A stretch of 64,000 nucleotides of DNA from positions 2,069,226 through 2,133,225 of the forward strand of contig JADCRB010000011.1 of assembly GCA_021464245.1 (NCBI GenBank), read 5' to 3'. This document shows positions 48,581 to 64,000 of the stretch, in pieces. Both the position numbers and the translations under genes were made by a program. The notes under the pieces were generated by a model. It was not told where the DNA came from. It saw only the letters and a program-made list of their open reading frames with translations, and ran no database searches. The stretch is from Carallia brachiata. Taxonomy: Eukaryota > Streptophyta > Magnoliopsida > Malpighiales > Rhizophoraceae. Position 1 is the first letter of the stretch; each line of letters begins with the position of its first letter.

Positions 48581-49032
48581 GGTACTATGCATGTGTGGGG
48601 ATGTTGGTTTGTCTTGCAGTGCATAGTACATGCACAAGTCATGGTTGGTGTACTTTAATATATATGAATGCATGTAATAAGTGGTGGGCGTTGTTTGTCC
48701 TTTTAGTGTATAAGTGTGTACTCATCAATTTGACAAGTCAACTTGTACTACAATATAAAGGGATGAAGGCAGAACAAACCGAATATAGTTGAGGTAAAAT
48801 ATGGAACCTTGTGAGATTGTATGAGAGTCAGGTATAAGGCCACTGCCTGACTTGGAAAATGAAGTCTGTATTTTGTATAATATTTTCAAATTATATAAAT
48901 AATCATTTGTCTTTATTCCAATCTCAATTAAAGAGTTTATTTTACTACAATAATTATTCTTTTTTTATACACGTGTCCAGTCATTACATCAATAATAGTA
49001 TCTGTGTGTCCAAGTTCCAATATCATGAGCTG
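48581..49032. other. Intergenic DNA, no gene seen
   Basis: The open frame at 48559-48792 begins in the truncated integrase and then runs into unrelated sequence, so it is not taken as a gene. Confidence 0.5.
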
Positions 49033-49389
49033 TGTCAAAATTCCAACAAAGAAACAAGCAGTGGAAAATTACAGCAATATAGTAAAGTTAAATGACTTAA
49101 ATTTCATTGATTTAAGTACCCCATTGTATAGGAGTCTAGTATACTGATTAGTACAAGAGAGATGATAACCTTAAGTTTACTTACACATCAAACTTTCCAC
49201 GTACTCTCACTATCAGTAGGGTTAGTGTAGAAAATCCAACTTTAGAAAAGGCTATTGCACTTGTCATTTCATATTGATCACAAATTACATGCTAACTAAA
49301 ACAAACTAAGATTAAAAGGAGCTGTTGGTAGTCTAGCAAGCTTGGTTTCCTCGTTTTGAGTTGGAACAAGAATAAAACTAATTCTAACA
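49033..49389 (-). mobile_element. Probable copia-type LTR with polypurine tract
   Basis: On the minus strand the block starts TGTTAGAATTAGTTTTATTC directly after the purine run AAGAGGAG and may end TTGTTGGAATTTTGACA. This is the usual arrangement of a copia 3' LTR. No partner LTR is in the window, and the far border is tentative. Confidence 0.45.
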
Positions 49390-49846
49390 CTCCTCTTAGT
49401 ATCGGAGACCTGCTAGTAATGGAAAGACCTGATTTTTCGTATAGTGGTAGATGAGAGTTTTTCTAGTACTACACGTGTATTTCTGTTGCCATCTGATTAC
49501 AGGATTTCAAAATAAATATCTCTAATAACAGCGTTGCAAAAAAATATGCGCTTTTCACCACCTACCTTGTACAATGCATAGGCATCCCTTAAAATGGAAA
49601 ATATTTTATTTTTTTGATTCTTATTTGATTGGAATTTACATATTTTTTGCAAATATTGGTATGCGGTCAATATATATATATCTTAAAGCAATCGGGTACG
49701 GTAAAAATGATGCTTTTGACCCAACTTTTCTTCGATTTAGGTAGGCAAGTTAATCTAATACATGGCTTGAGAGTAAAACTGCCGAGTCACTAAAATTTCG
49801 GAAAAAAAAGACGTGTTTCTATAGCCGCCTGATTTCACCGAGCACC
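49390..49846. other. Intergenic DNA, no gene seen
   Basis: Apart from the purine tract at its left edge, nothing recognisable is present. Confidence 0.45.
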
Positions 49847-50109
49847 ATGTCTTATTCCGCGACGCGACCGGTGAAGATCATGCCGCTGCAACACCGAACA
49901 CGAAGTCGTCGTCGTCCTCTACTCTGGGTCCTTCTTGGCTTGTCCTTTTGTTTTTACGATGGTCGTCGAAGGTGAAACGGCTAACTTCGGCAGAATGGAT
50001 CGAGGTTTTCTTCCCTTGTTGCCGCTGGATTAGGACTTATAAATGCCGCGAGTATTTCCAGGCTGATCTAATGGTCGACGTCACCGTTGGCATTATGTTG
50101 GTGCCGTAG
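49847..50109 (+). pseudogene. Sulfate transporter SULTR4-type exon 1 fragment
   Basis: From ATG at 49847 the frame gives MSYSATRPVKIMPLQH, the N terminus style of SULTR4 proteins. After a frame change it gives WSSKVKRLTSAEWIEVFFP, CCRWIRTYKCREYFQADLM and VDVTVGIMLVP. The family text at this place is W-LFLPC-RWIRTYKW-EYFQ-DLMAG-TVGIMLVPQAMSYA, where the first membrane helices begin. Here a TAG (50107-50109) replaces the glutamine codon and homology stops. SULTR4 proteins export sulfate from the vacuole. The fragment is too short and broken to be functional. It is more GC-rich than its surroundings, and how it came here is not visible. Confidence 0.82.
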
Positions 50110-51335
50110 TTGATTCCACCTCCATTTCTTTCGTTTCTTTTTAATTTCCTTGAACTGAAAGTAATTTTTTTAGGAGAATAATTGTTCGTGGTTCATTAAC
50201 CAACCTTTTTTTGCTTAAATTTACCAGCTTTGATTCAAAGGAAAAAGAGATAGGAAGACAACTAGACTATCACACATTGCATACAGGCAAGAGTATTAAT
50301 GAACTAATACGCTTATTGAAATCTCGCTTACGCAAATCGATAAAAGCTCATTCCAAACTTGATAATAAAACTCGTTTGATAATGAATCAAACTTGAGCAA
50401 GAATAAGTACTACTCGATAAAGTTAGTGAACAGTTTATTTAAGTATTATTTATGACTCGTTTAAAATTTATTTGAAATTTTATTAAGTATGTCGTTAGAA
50501 TATATTTGAAAGGTTTATTTAGTTCATGAAATAACTTTCTTATCATAATAATAATAAAATTTTGTATATTTAATCCTTCATAAATCCTATAAATATGAAA
50601 ACTTTGTATATTGAGATACTCTATTATATTTACATTTATACGTTAAAATAAATTTTTATTTTTTAATAGTTATTTTAAAGTAAACATTTCTTGTAATTTA
50701 ATTCTATTTATACAAATAATTTTTATAATTTTAATTACTTTTATTAATACTATAAAATTAAACAATACATTCATGAAAAACTCAAAATTCAGCTCGATAA
50801 AAGACAAACTCAACTCAGCTCCGCTTGGTAGCTAAATGAACAAGATTGAACAAGTCAAAACTGGGCTTTGCTCGGCTCGTTTAGACCCCTATACAGGGAA
50901 TCTATCTCTCTATTTAGGATTTTTCAACTTTGAGTCTTATTTTTACATTTTATTTTTTTTTACATAATCTGAATTTTTTTCATAATTTTTTTATTATATT
51001 TTTAACACAAAATCAAAATTTTTAATAATATTCTAAAATTTTGAAATAATATTTTTTAGATTTTTATAAAAATTATTATTTTTTAATGTAAATTCAATTT
51101 TTTTGATTTTATATTTGTGGGAAATTTTTTCATTTTTTTTAATTGTTAAATAAAATATTTAGATATTTAAATAAAAAAATCTTTTTTTTAAAAAAAATGC
51201 CATGTGATATTTGACTGGTCAATATTTTGTTTATGTAAATAATATTCAACTGCCACGTATTGTAGATAACATAAAATTGAAAAAAAAAATTGCAAGTCTA
51301 AAAGTTATTGAATAAGGTTTAGTCCTCTCTATCGT
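50110..51335. other. AT-rich intergenic DNA, no gene seen
   Basis: Low-complexity A/T stretches dominate, especially 50930-51200. Confidence 0.5.
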
Positions 51336-52110
51336 GTGCTCAATTTTCTATCGTACGCGAGAGAGGGGGTTCGTTTGACAGGGCTACCCAGTCAGTTTGT
51401 CGATTGCTTCTGGCCACTTATGCTTCTTTGTGAGCTTCTCATACTTGGCGTTAGTCGATTCTCTCTGTTTTGTGTGTTTCTCAATAGTTTTTGCTGCTTG
51501 GGTTTTTGTGCGCTCGTCTAGTCTCCTAGCTCCCCCAATTGTCTCGACGATTGAGAGGGGTAGGGGGGTCTTTGGGCTTCAATCGGGTTTGTAGCAGCGA
51601 TGTGTAGCGGCTCTTCTTCGGTGGTCTAGTGGCTATGGTTTCCCTTCAGCTTTTGAGGGTTACAGTGCGAGTTTGGACGCGTTTGAAATTGGGTGTTTCT
51701 ATCCGCAGCATAGTGTTTGTTGTGCAATTTGAGGTGCTTTTGGGTGGATCTTGTCTATTTGAAGTAGCCGTGATGGCGTTTGGTTGCTGTTTGACAGCGA
51801 AGCGCACACCGACAATGCTGGTGCTAGCCATTCTCTGTCCATCGTGCAGGAAAGGCTGTGGAGCTTGCTTTGGGGGTGATTAGGCTTGTGGGCCGAGTTG
51901 GGTCTAGATCATGGGCCCGGTTGTGTAGACTTAGTTGTTTTTCTTGTGTTTCTTTCTTTTAGGCTGTTGGGGGAGGTTGTTTTTGTTCGGTTATTGGTTG
52001 TTTGGGCTGCCTTGTATGTATAGTTGCTTTTGAACCTAACTGTATGAATTCTATTTTTATCTAATATAATGATTCAATTTGTCTGCTATTAAAAAAAAAA
52101 CTAAAAAAAA
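51336..52110 (+). mobile_element. Probable retroposon (LINE-like 3' end), A-rich tail
   Basis: A GC-richer block of about 770 bp ends TAATATAATGATTCAATTTG, then GTCTGCTATT and an A-rich tail (52089-52110). That ending is common in plant LINE copies. Open frames inside (e.g. 51629-51883) have no recognisable domain. No target duplication could be matched, so the left limit is set by composition. Confidence 0.4.
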
Positions 52111-52640
52111 AAAGCGAAAAGCCATTGCAAAATGAACTTAAAAGATGATTAAAAAAGCGAAGTAAATGAAAATGAAAGAGAATTCAAATGTGGTGGGCAA
52201 AGTTTTCTCTTGCCTGGAAGAAAACAGGACAGGTCCATGGTGGGTTGGGCAGAGCAAGCATGGGCTGGGCGTTTGGGACATTGACCACATATTTGGACTT
52301 TGATCTCAAGAATCCAATTCAACGTGAATGACGCAAGCACACACGTTTAAAAGCCACGCAATTACTTTTTTTTTATTGTTAAAAAATTCATTACACAATA
52401 CATAATTTCTTACTCCCATAAATTTAATTTAAAGCAGTAGAATCTACGTAATAAGGGCCATTGTTTATTATAAAATGCTCATTAAAAAAATAATAATACT
52501 AATAAAAAAATAAAAGCCAAAAATTTTCAGGGTTTTTGGGGCCCGCCCCCTCCCCCACTCCCACCGAAAATACGAAGCCAAATCGCAGCCGTTTTTCGGT
52601 TTCCCCATAAAATTAGACTTTCATTTAGCCGTCGGAGGGC
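52111..52640. other. Promoter and upstream region of the L10 gene
   Basis: No gene is seen. GGGGCCCGCCCCC near 52538 is a GC-rich promoter-proximal stretch. Confidence 0.45.
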
Positions 52641-52646
52641 CGCCTG

Positions 52647-52655
52647 TTAGGGTTT
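52647..52655 (-). promoter_or_regulatory. Telo-box in the ribosomal protein gene leader
   Basis: TTAGGGTTT, the complement of the AAACCCTAA telo-box, lies 6 bp before the ATG at 52661. Telo-boxes near transcription starts are a known feature of plant ribosomal protein genes and mark growth-linked expression. Confidence 0.6.
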
Positions 52656-52660
52656 CAGCC

Positions 52661-54121
<1,461 letters not shown>

Positions 54122-54585
54122 GGACAACTTGGTAAGAACCTGAGAGATGAAATTGGCATTAAAGAACCTTGGCTGTTTTTTTGACCTTCGACTCTTGGTG
54201 TCATAGAAAGCTTGCTAATCCTTAGACATTGGAGGATTTTATCATTCTCTACTACTTTTTTATGTTAATTGCTGTTTAAGTTCTGTTCAGAACTGTATCC
54301 AGGATGTCATATGAGATTATGTGGTTCTTTGTGGTATTGATTATATTGTTTTGGAATCTCGTTTGATTTATTACTGTTATTTCTCTGGAGTTGGTGCTTC
54401 GTTGACTGACATCGGCCCGGTGGCCTTCAGCGGTCGTATATGAATCGTGCTGCAGCCTGGCACCCTATGAACGGAAAGTGCTGGGCACGGCCCATCATTC
54501 TGTGGGCTGGGCTGGGAGCCTTGACCTGTGTTTCTGGTAGTTACTTTAATTGTTGTGGCCTGCATGCATGTATGTTTGTCTGTAT
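54122..54585. other. 3' flank of the L10 gene
   Basis: Probable 3' untranslated region (first 200-300 bp) and intergenic DNA. A minus-strand open frame at 54377-54565 has no family resemblance. Confidence 0.45.
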
Positions 54586-54716
54586 GTACAGTTGAGCATG
54601 TTAACTGGTTGAGGAGGTTGTCTCTTAACTAGTAGGTGGGAGGTTCAAATTTCACTAAACTTTACTTCTTCTCAAATATTCAATAGGTTCTTATAGATCA
54701 AACAAAAAAAAAAAAG
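54586..54716 (+). mobile_element. Possible short SINE
   Basis: GTTAACTGGTTGAGGAGG (A-box-like) is followed after about 40 bp by GGGAGGTTCAAATTTC (B-box-like) and closes with an A12 tract at about 54701-54712. Size and order fit a tRNA-derived SINE. No target duplication was found. Confidence 0.4.
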
Positions 54717-55011
54717 AAAGAGAGGAATTCTCTGAGGCCTATGCTCAATCTAAAAGTAAAGATGACAGAATGTGAGAAAGAAACGAGCCGGATGATACAG
54801 ACGATGGCTTCTGCGGAATGCTAGAAGATTCTAGCGAAGTCTAGAGATTTAGAACATGACATTAACTCTGGTGGGTAGCTTTGGCTCGCCTGCCTTAAAG
54901 CCCCACAAATCAGCTGAAATAAGCCTGGAATCGTCACATGGTCCCCTGGTTATATGTGCATAAATACGAGACTGATACGGTATAGCAAATTTTGTCACTT
55001 TTTCTTTCATG

Positions 55012-55063
55012 GTTCCCCTTTTGGAAGAACATTCATAGTTCCCCTTTTGGAAGAACATTCATA
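55012..55063 (+). repeat. Perfect tandem duplication, 2 x 26 bp
   Basis: GTTCCCCTTTTGGAAGAACA followed by TTCATA occurs twice without change (55012-55037, 55038-55063). Confidence 0.95.
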
Positions 55064-55204
55064 CTGTTGTTTCCTGTGGCCAAACGCGGCACGCTACGTG
55101 GGCATATTACAGAAATACTGTCATGCAGTCCTTGTACTGATGGTTGCGGGGACATTACTTATTTCAATGATTTGTTTGTGGTACAATCTTTGTGCTGTGT
55201 GGCG

Positions 55205-55375
55205 ATGCCTTTAGCTGAACCGGACAAAATAGAGATACAAAATGCTGCTATACATATTGTAAAGGAGTGGCCAATTTTGTGGTGGATCCCTGCAATCTTC
55301 GGGTTATCACCAACTCTTGTCGTTTTGAATGTTTGCCTTTGGTTTTGGCATCAATTCGAAAAGAATAATATGTGA
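55205..55375 (+). CDS. Doubtful 56-residue hydrophobic open frame
   Basis: The ATG at 55205 opens a 56-codon frame with MPLAEPDKIEIQNAAIHIVK, a membrane-like segment WWIPAIFGLSPTLVVLNVCL near residues 26-45, and the end FEKNNM. Amino-acid composition is plausible for a small membrane protein, but no family is recognised and no splice or promoter signals support it. The upstream frame is open too but lacks an ATG. It may be chance or an old exon. Confidence 0.2.
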   Translation: MPLAEPDKIEIQNAAIHIVKEWPILWWIPAIFGLSPTLVVLNVCLWFWHQFEKNNM

Positions 55376-57279
55376 ACGAAAGAGAATAGGGGCATAAAAA
55401 GCGTGTGATCTTAATTGTCTTACATCAATCGTTTGAAGTTAAAATGAGGTGGGGATTGCTAAAAAACCTTGTCACAATCACAAACTCTTTTCCAGCCAAA
55501 TGTAGGGGGATGTTAACGGTTTTACACCAGCCAATGGTCTGCGTATGTGCAAGTGCTATTCTGAGTTCTCAATTCAATTCATTCTATATTATAGGCACCA
55601 TTAGTACTTGCTAACTGTAGAGCAGAGACAATTAACCTAGCCACTGTACAAATATTACATAACATGCAATTTTCCAGTAGATAAATTTAAGCAAGTTAAA
55701 TGTCCGTTAGATTTATCTTAGATATTTTTGTCATTTTCAGCTTGTAGTTGGTCTTTTTTCCCCTCTTTTCTGCAATTATGTAAAAATTTTGTTTTTTCTT
55801 ACATCTAACATACTTTATGAACCTTGCAATCAAAAATTTGTGTTTTTTTTTTCGTAAATTTTTTCTCCAACATTTTCTTAGTCAACGATTTTCGTTCTTT
55901 TCCGTTAGTTTTCTATTAAATGTACCGCGTTAGCTTATCAGTATTGTTTTGGATGCAACGCCATCAATTTTCATGACATAGAATTAAAAAAAAAAAGCTA
56001 AAAATTTTTAAAAATTGAAAACATTTTTAAAAATTCTAAAAAAAAAAACTCAAAAAAGAATTTCAAAAAATTATTTATAATATCCAAAAATTCAAAACAA
56101 AATCTGAAAAAATTTTTAAAAAAATCCAAAATGTTGAATTTACAATAAAAAATTTAAAAATTGAAACTTTTTTTCTTCATTTTTGAATATTTTAAAATTT
56201 TACATTGAAAATTCAAAACATTCAAGTTTTTTTGAATATTATCATATTTTATTTTGAATTTTATAATTTTTCAAAAAATTTTCAAATTATTTTTTGAGTT
56301 TATAAAAAAAAATTTATTATTTGGATTTTTTTTTAATTTTCGGTTTTCTTTTAAAGTTCCACATTATAAAAAAAATGATAACGAGACATCCAAGTCAGAA
56401 CTGATCAAGTCACATTACACACTAATGTGGCACATTTGACGACAAAGTAACGAAAAAAAAAAAAAAGGCTAAAATCATTAACAGAGAAAACAATAAGAAC
56501 TAATTTTAATAACAAAAACGTTGTGACACTATTTTAAAAAATACTCAAATATTGTAGACTAATTCAAGCTTTTTGCCATCCCTTTTTTTTTTCAATCGGT
56601 CCAACCCACCAGGCAAGCTTAGTTTATGACACTAATAAACTCTTGTAATTCTGACTGCCTGGCTTCCATATTTGTTGGCGCTTGGCATATATTTCCTTAA
56701 AAAAAAAAAAAAATCTCAAAGCTATTTCACTGCCATCTGCTAAGAAGGAAACTAAATTTATTATCACAAGTCTCATGTCTCCAAACTCCAATCCCTTTAG
56801 GGGACTTCAAACAGAAAGTCAGTGTCAAATATGTCTCGCTTCAACCAATTAACTGGTTGTTGAGTAGGTATTAATCATAAATATTTTTTTTACTTGTTGG
56901 CAATTGTAAAAAATAATATAATAACTATATATGATATATCTTGACTAAAAGACAATTTTAATAGTTCAATTTAAAAGCTATTGACAAAAAAAAAAAAACC
57001 CATAAATATTAAATTTTATCTTTAATGACTTATTTAACAACTTTAGATAAACTTTACTAGCTAATATAAAATAAAATTTAGGATTAATTTTAGGTGAAAT
57101 GAAATTTAGCCATAAGATTATAATTCATGATATTGTTTAGTTGCAATTATTCAAACCACAAATTGAGTGTCTTTTCCCCTATTTTCTCGATTCAATTTAG
57201 ATTTAACCAGTTTTTGCTTTTTAATTTTATTTTTTTAGGAAATAACCAGATTTTATTTTTATTTAACCAATATTTTACT
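55376..57279. other. AT-rich intergenic DNA, no gene seen
   Basis: 55840-56560 is largely A/T homopolymer mosaic (AAAATTTTTAAAAATT-type) closing with a more complex stretch near 56380-56440. It could be a non-autonomous element, but no ends could be defined. Confidence 0.45.
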
Positions 57280-57635
57280 ACTTTTAAGTTTAAATAAGCG
57301 AACTGAATTAGACTTAGGCGGTGTTTGATTTAATTTTTAGGGGAATACTTTTGCATTTCATTTGAAAAAGTAAGGGAAAGAGTGTTTAGTTAATGTTTTT
57401 TTTTTTGCGTTTTGGGTTACCTTTTGTTCTAAACAGCAGTCGATTGAAAAAGTAACCACTTTTAAGTTTAAATAAGCAAACTGAATTAAACTTAGGTGGT
57501 GTTTGATTTAATTTTTAGGAGAATACTTTTACATTTCATTTCAAGAAGTAAGGGAAAGAGTGTTTAATTAATGTTTTTTTCTCTGCGTTTTGGGTTACCT
57601 TTTGTTCTAAATAGCAGTTGATTAAAAAAATAAGT
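57280..57635 (+). repeat. Tandem duplication, 2 x 178 bp
   Basis: Units 57280-57457 and 57458-57635 are about 90% alike (ACTTTTAAGTTTAAATAAGC, GGTGTTTGATTTAATTTTTA, GTTTTGGGTTACCTTTTGTT). The duplicated unit includes the left end of the AT-rich element beginning at 57311. Confidence 0.88.
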
Positions 57636-58078
57636 TTTAGTTACTTTTTAGAAGAAACAGCAACTTATAATATTTATCTTGACTAGATTATCCCCAACAA
57701 CAATAATTTAATTTTTTACTGCATTATTCAATGTTTGTTCTAATTCTTTACGAGATTAACCATATAAACGATTGTGATAAATTGGAAACATCTTTGTTTT
57801 GATTCTTTCCTTTTTTTTAATTTTTTAAAACAAAATATTTAAACAATAATAAAAAAAGAATTTCAAATTATTTTTTTTTATTTTTTTTTAACAAAACACT
57901 TTCAATGAATTTTTAAAATAGAAACTTAATGTCTGAAATAATTATTTTATTACTTTAACAGCAATCAATTAATATTAATTTAACCAAACGCTCAATTTCA
58001 TTTTATTTATCAACAACAATAACAATAATTATCAATAATTAAATCAAATAACTAAACCAAATTAGACCTCAATCTAGT
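57311..58078 (+). mobile_element. AT-rich non-autonomous DNA transposon (MITE-like), family copy C
   Basis: The left end GGCGGTGTTTGATTTAATTT and the right end (complement GAGGTCTAATTTGGTTTAGT) are imperfect inverted repeats. The body shares the AACAGCAGTCGATTGAAAAAGTA and AGTTACTTTTT signatures with 3498-4188 and 12487-13195. The left 150-180 bp is present twice (see the tandem duplication). There is no coding potential. Confidence 0.55.
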
Positions 58079-58607
58079 TATGATTTTTTTGTCCAACCAG
58101 TCAGTTCAGCGGCCGTCTTTTACACCAATGAGCAGTTCATGCAAGCCAACAAATTGCAGTAACGGTCGCGGATCACTTATCCTGCCATAAGTTGACATAT
58201 AAGAAGCTTTCATTTCAACAAAAATTTCACCGTGTTTATTAAGAACGTGAAATGCTCAGGCTCCAATTTCTTTTTTTTTTTGTTGGGGTCAAAAATCCAA
58301 AATAGTCACTAGACTCTAAAAAAGGAACCAAGAGATTCCAACAAAAGTATCCCAACAATTAATTATACCAGAAGCTCGGGCTCAAGCTCCAACCACAAAA
58401 TAAAAGATGCAAGCGCAAAACCATTCCCATTCTCAAACAATATTGCCTGGCTGACAGAAGAGCCACCAACAGTAGATGACAGAATATAGCACAGCTACTA
58501 TTGCAAATCGATCATTACGATTTGGAACCATGTCTCACGGGGCATGGTAGACATGTTTCAACCACATTTCATAACTAGAGTTCAGAGGGCCTATAACTTT
58601 GACCTAA
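58079..58607. other. 3' flank of the DHAR gene
   Basis: No gene is seen. The part next to 58608 is the probable 3' untranslated region of the minus-strand gene. Confidence 0.5.
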
Positions 58608-61920
<3,313 letters not shown>

Positions 61921-62739
61921 TTTCCTTTAGCTTTGAGAGTACTGTTCTACTTCCGCGGTAAAGCGGTGATCGCGTGGAAATTAGGAAGTATGTGGACTAA
62001 GGGTGGCCCATTTTAGCTGTTATATTTTATATTTAATGGGCGGATCAGGAAGTAACCTAATGTCAGCAAACCGACCAGACCACGGTCGGACCGACCAGAT
62101 GCTCTTGTTCGTTTTTTTCGCAGAAAGATGCCGGTTCTGTCTTTTTGGCCTCATGGATCTCGAAAGTTCTGCTCCTCTGTTGACTTGCTTCTCGCCTTTT
62201 TCCTAAAAATTTTCTCTCTCTCTCTCTCTTGTTTTTTTTCTTTTCAACACTGATAAATAAATATTAGATTTATTGTACTTCAAGAAAATCACGGAAGTCA
62301 ATTGGTTAACTATGCCTAAAATAGCAACCGCTCCAGGTGTCCTACTTATTTTGCTGGCTGCTTTGTATGGTGTCTGACACTCTGCTGTTTTTGTGTAATT
62401 TTTAATTAAAAAAATTTAGTATTTATATTTTAATAATTATTCTTATATATATATATATATATATATATTATAACGAATTTATTTATTTTTATAATAAGAT
62501 TGATAAAATATAATATAAAAAATTAATTCATAATTTTTTGTTACAAAAATAATAAATATTGTTACAAAAATAATTAAATTTGTCATAAAAAATATATTTT
62601 ATATGTATATTATCTGAATACAAAAATATGTGTACGAAACTGAATTATTTGTAATTTTGTCTAATTAAAATTTTCACATGCCTACTTATATTCAAAAGAT
62701 GCCCTACTAGTATTTAACAATTAATACTATTAATTAATA
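61921..62739. other. DHAR promoter and upstream DNA
   Basis: GGTGGCCCATTTTA at about 62003 contains GGCCCA, a site-II-like element about 85 bp upstream of the ATG. A (CT)n tract (62211-62229) and a (TA)n tract (62443-62469) follow. No other gene is seen. Confidence 0.5.
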
Positions 62740-62950
62740 AGAAAGAAATTAAGAGTTAGAGAATTTGAGAATTAGAATGTGTCTTAAATATAATAAATAA
62801 TTAATTTTAAATAATAATATTTATATTTTACATAATAAAATTAAATACTTAAATTTTTTATTAAGTAAATATAAATATTATTATTTAAAATTAACTATTT
62901 ATTATATTTTAAATAAATTCTCTAATTTTAAAATAGTACTCTAGTCAATA
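62740..62950. mobile_element. Palindromic MITE-like element
   Basis: The two halves are inverted copies: AAATATAATAAATAATTAAT then TTTAAATAATAATATTTATA on the left pairs with the complement of 62862-62925, and AGTTAGAGAATTTGAGAA pairs with TTAGAGAATTTATTT at the outer part. The whole could fold into one long hairpin around a short AT loop. Confidence 0.6.
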
Positions 62951-64000
62951 AAGGAGTTATGCAGTATTTTTGACCATTCATTTTTTAAGTTAATCTTTTG
63001 AAAGACGAAGACCAAAAAAAAAAATTTGGTTTATAAGGTCCGAAAAATCATATGGGTGTATCCATCAAATTCAAGGTTTATTTGGCCAATCAATTTGGTG
63101 GGACATAGCATAACACATTAGTTTTGACTTCAAAGGCGCTGTTTAGACACAGTTATTAGTCATAAGATTGCATGTGGCCATTATCACGGCCACGTTCCTT
63201 GGTTCATTAATCTTCACGTAAGATCGGAATTCATTTGAGGGGGTAGTTACTGTGCTAGAATTAATTTGTCCGGACACTATTTCTAGAATGTAACTAATTA
63301 TTGGTATACTCACGTCGAATTTTTTCAGAAAATTATTTTTTTAATGAATTACAAAATTAAAATATAAAATTAAATAAGTGTTATTTTAAAATATAAAATA
63401 TATATTATATATAATATATACTAAAATAAAACAACTCTTTTTCTTCAAAAAATTTTTTTTCTTAAAAATATCAATACAATTACATTTAACATGAAACCGA
63501 TTGCATTTTGTTCTTAGCATATAAGACAAATGAAATTAGCAATCTTTATTGTTCATTTTAATGGTACATTAGCACCACAAAAGCCTTGCTTCTCTTTCCC
63601 CATGTTCCTAATCATTTAGACATGGAAGCAGTCTCGAAACATTCTTGAACTATTTTCTTTTTTTTTTTTTTTTTGGTCAGAACACTATTTTCTTCTTCAG
63701 GTTAATTAGTTGCAATGAGACCTAGACAACCGACCATTACATTCTGTTTGAATAAAAAAAAAAAAAAGAAAGTGAAAAATGAGACAGAGGACGTTAGTGC
63801 TCAAAAATTTTTCATCATATTTTATCTTTGGTAAAGGGTAATCAGCAAAAAAAAAAAAAAAAAAAAGGCTAAAAATCTGTTTTTGAACTTTGGTGGAAAG
63901 TGAAGAGAAGAAAATTAATATACATGATAATCCAACCCTTCATAGTAAAAATATTATATGTATACAATAGAAAAATAGAGTTAGTTAATGAAAGTATTAG
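62951..64000. other. AT-rich intergenic DNA, no gene seen
   Basis: Homopolymer runs (T at 63658-63674, A near 63752-63765 and 63847-63866) and AT-rich DNA. No gene or RNA is recognised up to the window end. Confidence 0.5.

Overview
The window is AT-rich nuclear DNA of a flowering plant. The genes have many short introns with GT..AG borders and encode plant-specific products: a lumenal subunit of the chloroplast NDH complex, a plant dehydroascorbate reductase, an EAR-motif C2H2 zinc finger and a SOSEKI-type protein. Between them lie typical plant transposons (MULE, CACTA, Helitron, Ty1/copia, TRIM, LINE, SINE). Gene and intron style suggest a woody rosid eudicot such as Citrus or a relative; that is an inference from style, not proof.

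Layout. 1-3.3 kb: a decayed LINE. 6.06-6.59 kb (-): an intact single-exon ZAT11-like zinc-finger gene with a TATA box. 10.1-11.7 kb: a solo LTR with matching 5-bp target duplications. 13.3-15.1 kb: a SINE and a poly(A)-tailed retroposon, both flanked by target-site duplications. 15.2-18.6 kb: a non-autonomous CACTA-like element. 18.95-19.12 kb (-): a possible 55-residue membrane microprotein. 20.3-21.5 kb (-): a SOSEKI (DUF966) pseudogene with intact splice sites but one frameshift and one in-frame stop. 22.6-23.7 kb: a terminal-inverted-repeat element filled with a pyrimidine-rich minisatellite.

25.4-30.8 kb: a complete Mutator-like element with 122-126 bp inverted repeats, a perfect 10-bp target duplication and a 7-exon transposase gene carrying only two evident lesions. 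31.6-33.7 kb: a degenerate repeat field. 35.3-39.0 kb: juxtaposed Ty1/copia and other LTR-element remnants. 39.4-41.5 kb: a Helitron that carries a fragment of the RNA polymerase II subunit 3 gene. 42.5-44.3 kb (+): an intact 8-exon PNSL1 (PsbP-like) gene, followed within 300 bp by a complete TRIM element. 46.1-49.4 kb: copia debris. 49.8-50.1 kb: a fragment of the first exon of a SULTR4-type sulfate transporter. 52.66-54.12 kb (+): a ribosomal protein L10 (uL16) gene whose four exons look normal except for a 2-nt insertion in a T run. 58.6-61.9 kb (-): an intact 6-exon cytosolic dehydroascorbate reductase gene with a tandemly duplicated partial exon inside intron 3.

The host genes are unrelated housekeeping, chloroplast and stress genes and do not form a cluster. 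The unifying theme is transposon activity: several elements are complete enough to define their ends, and one (the Helitron) has captured a host gene piece. No CRISPR array, operon or tRNA gene was seen. All exon borders were read by eye from splice motifs and reading phase.
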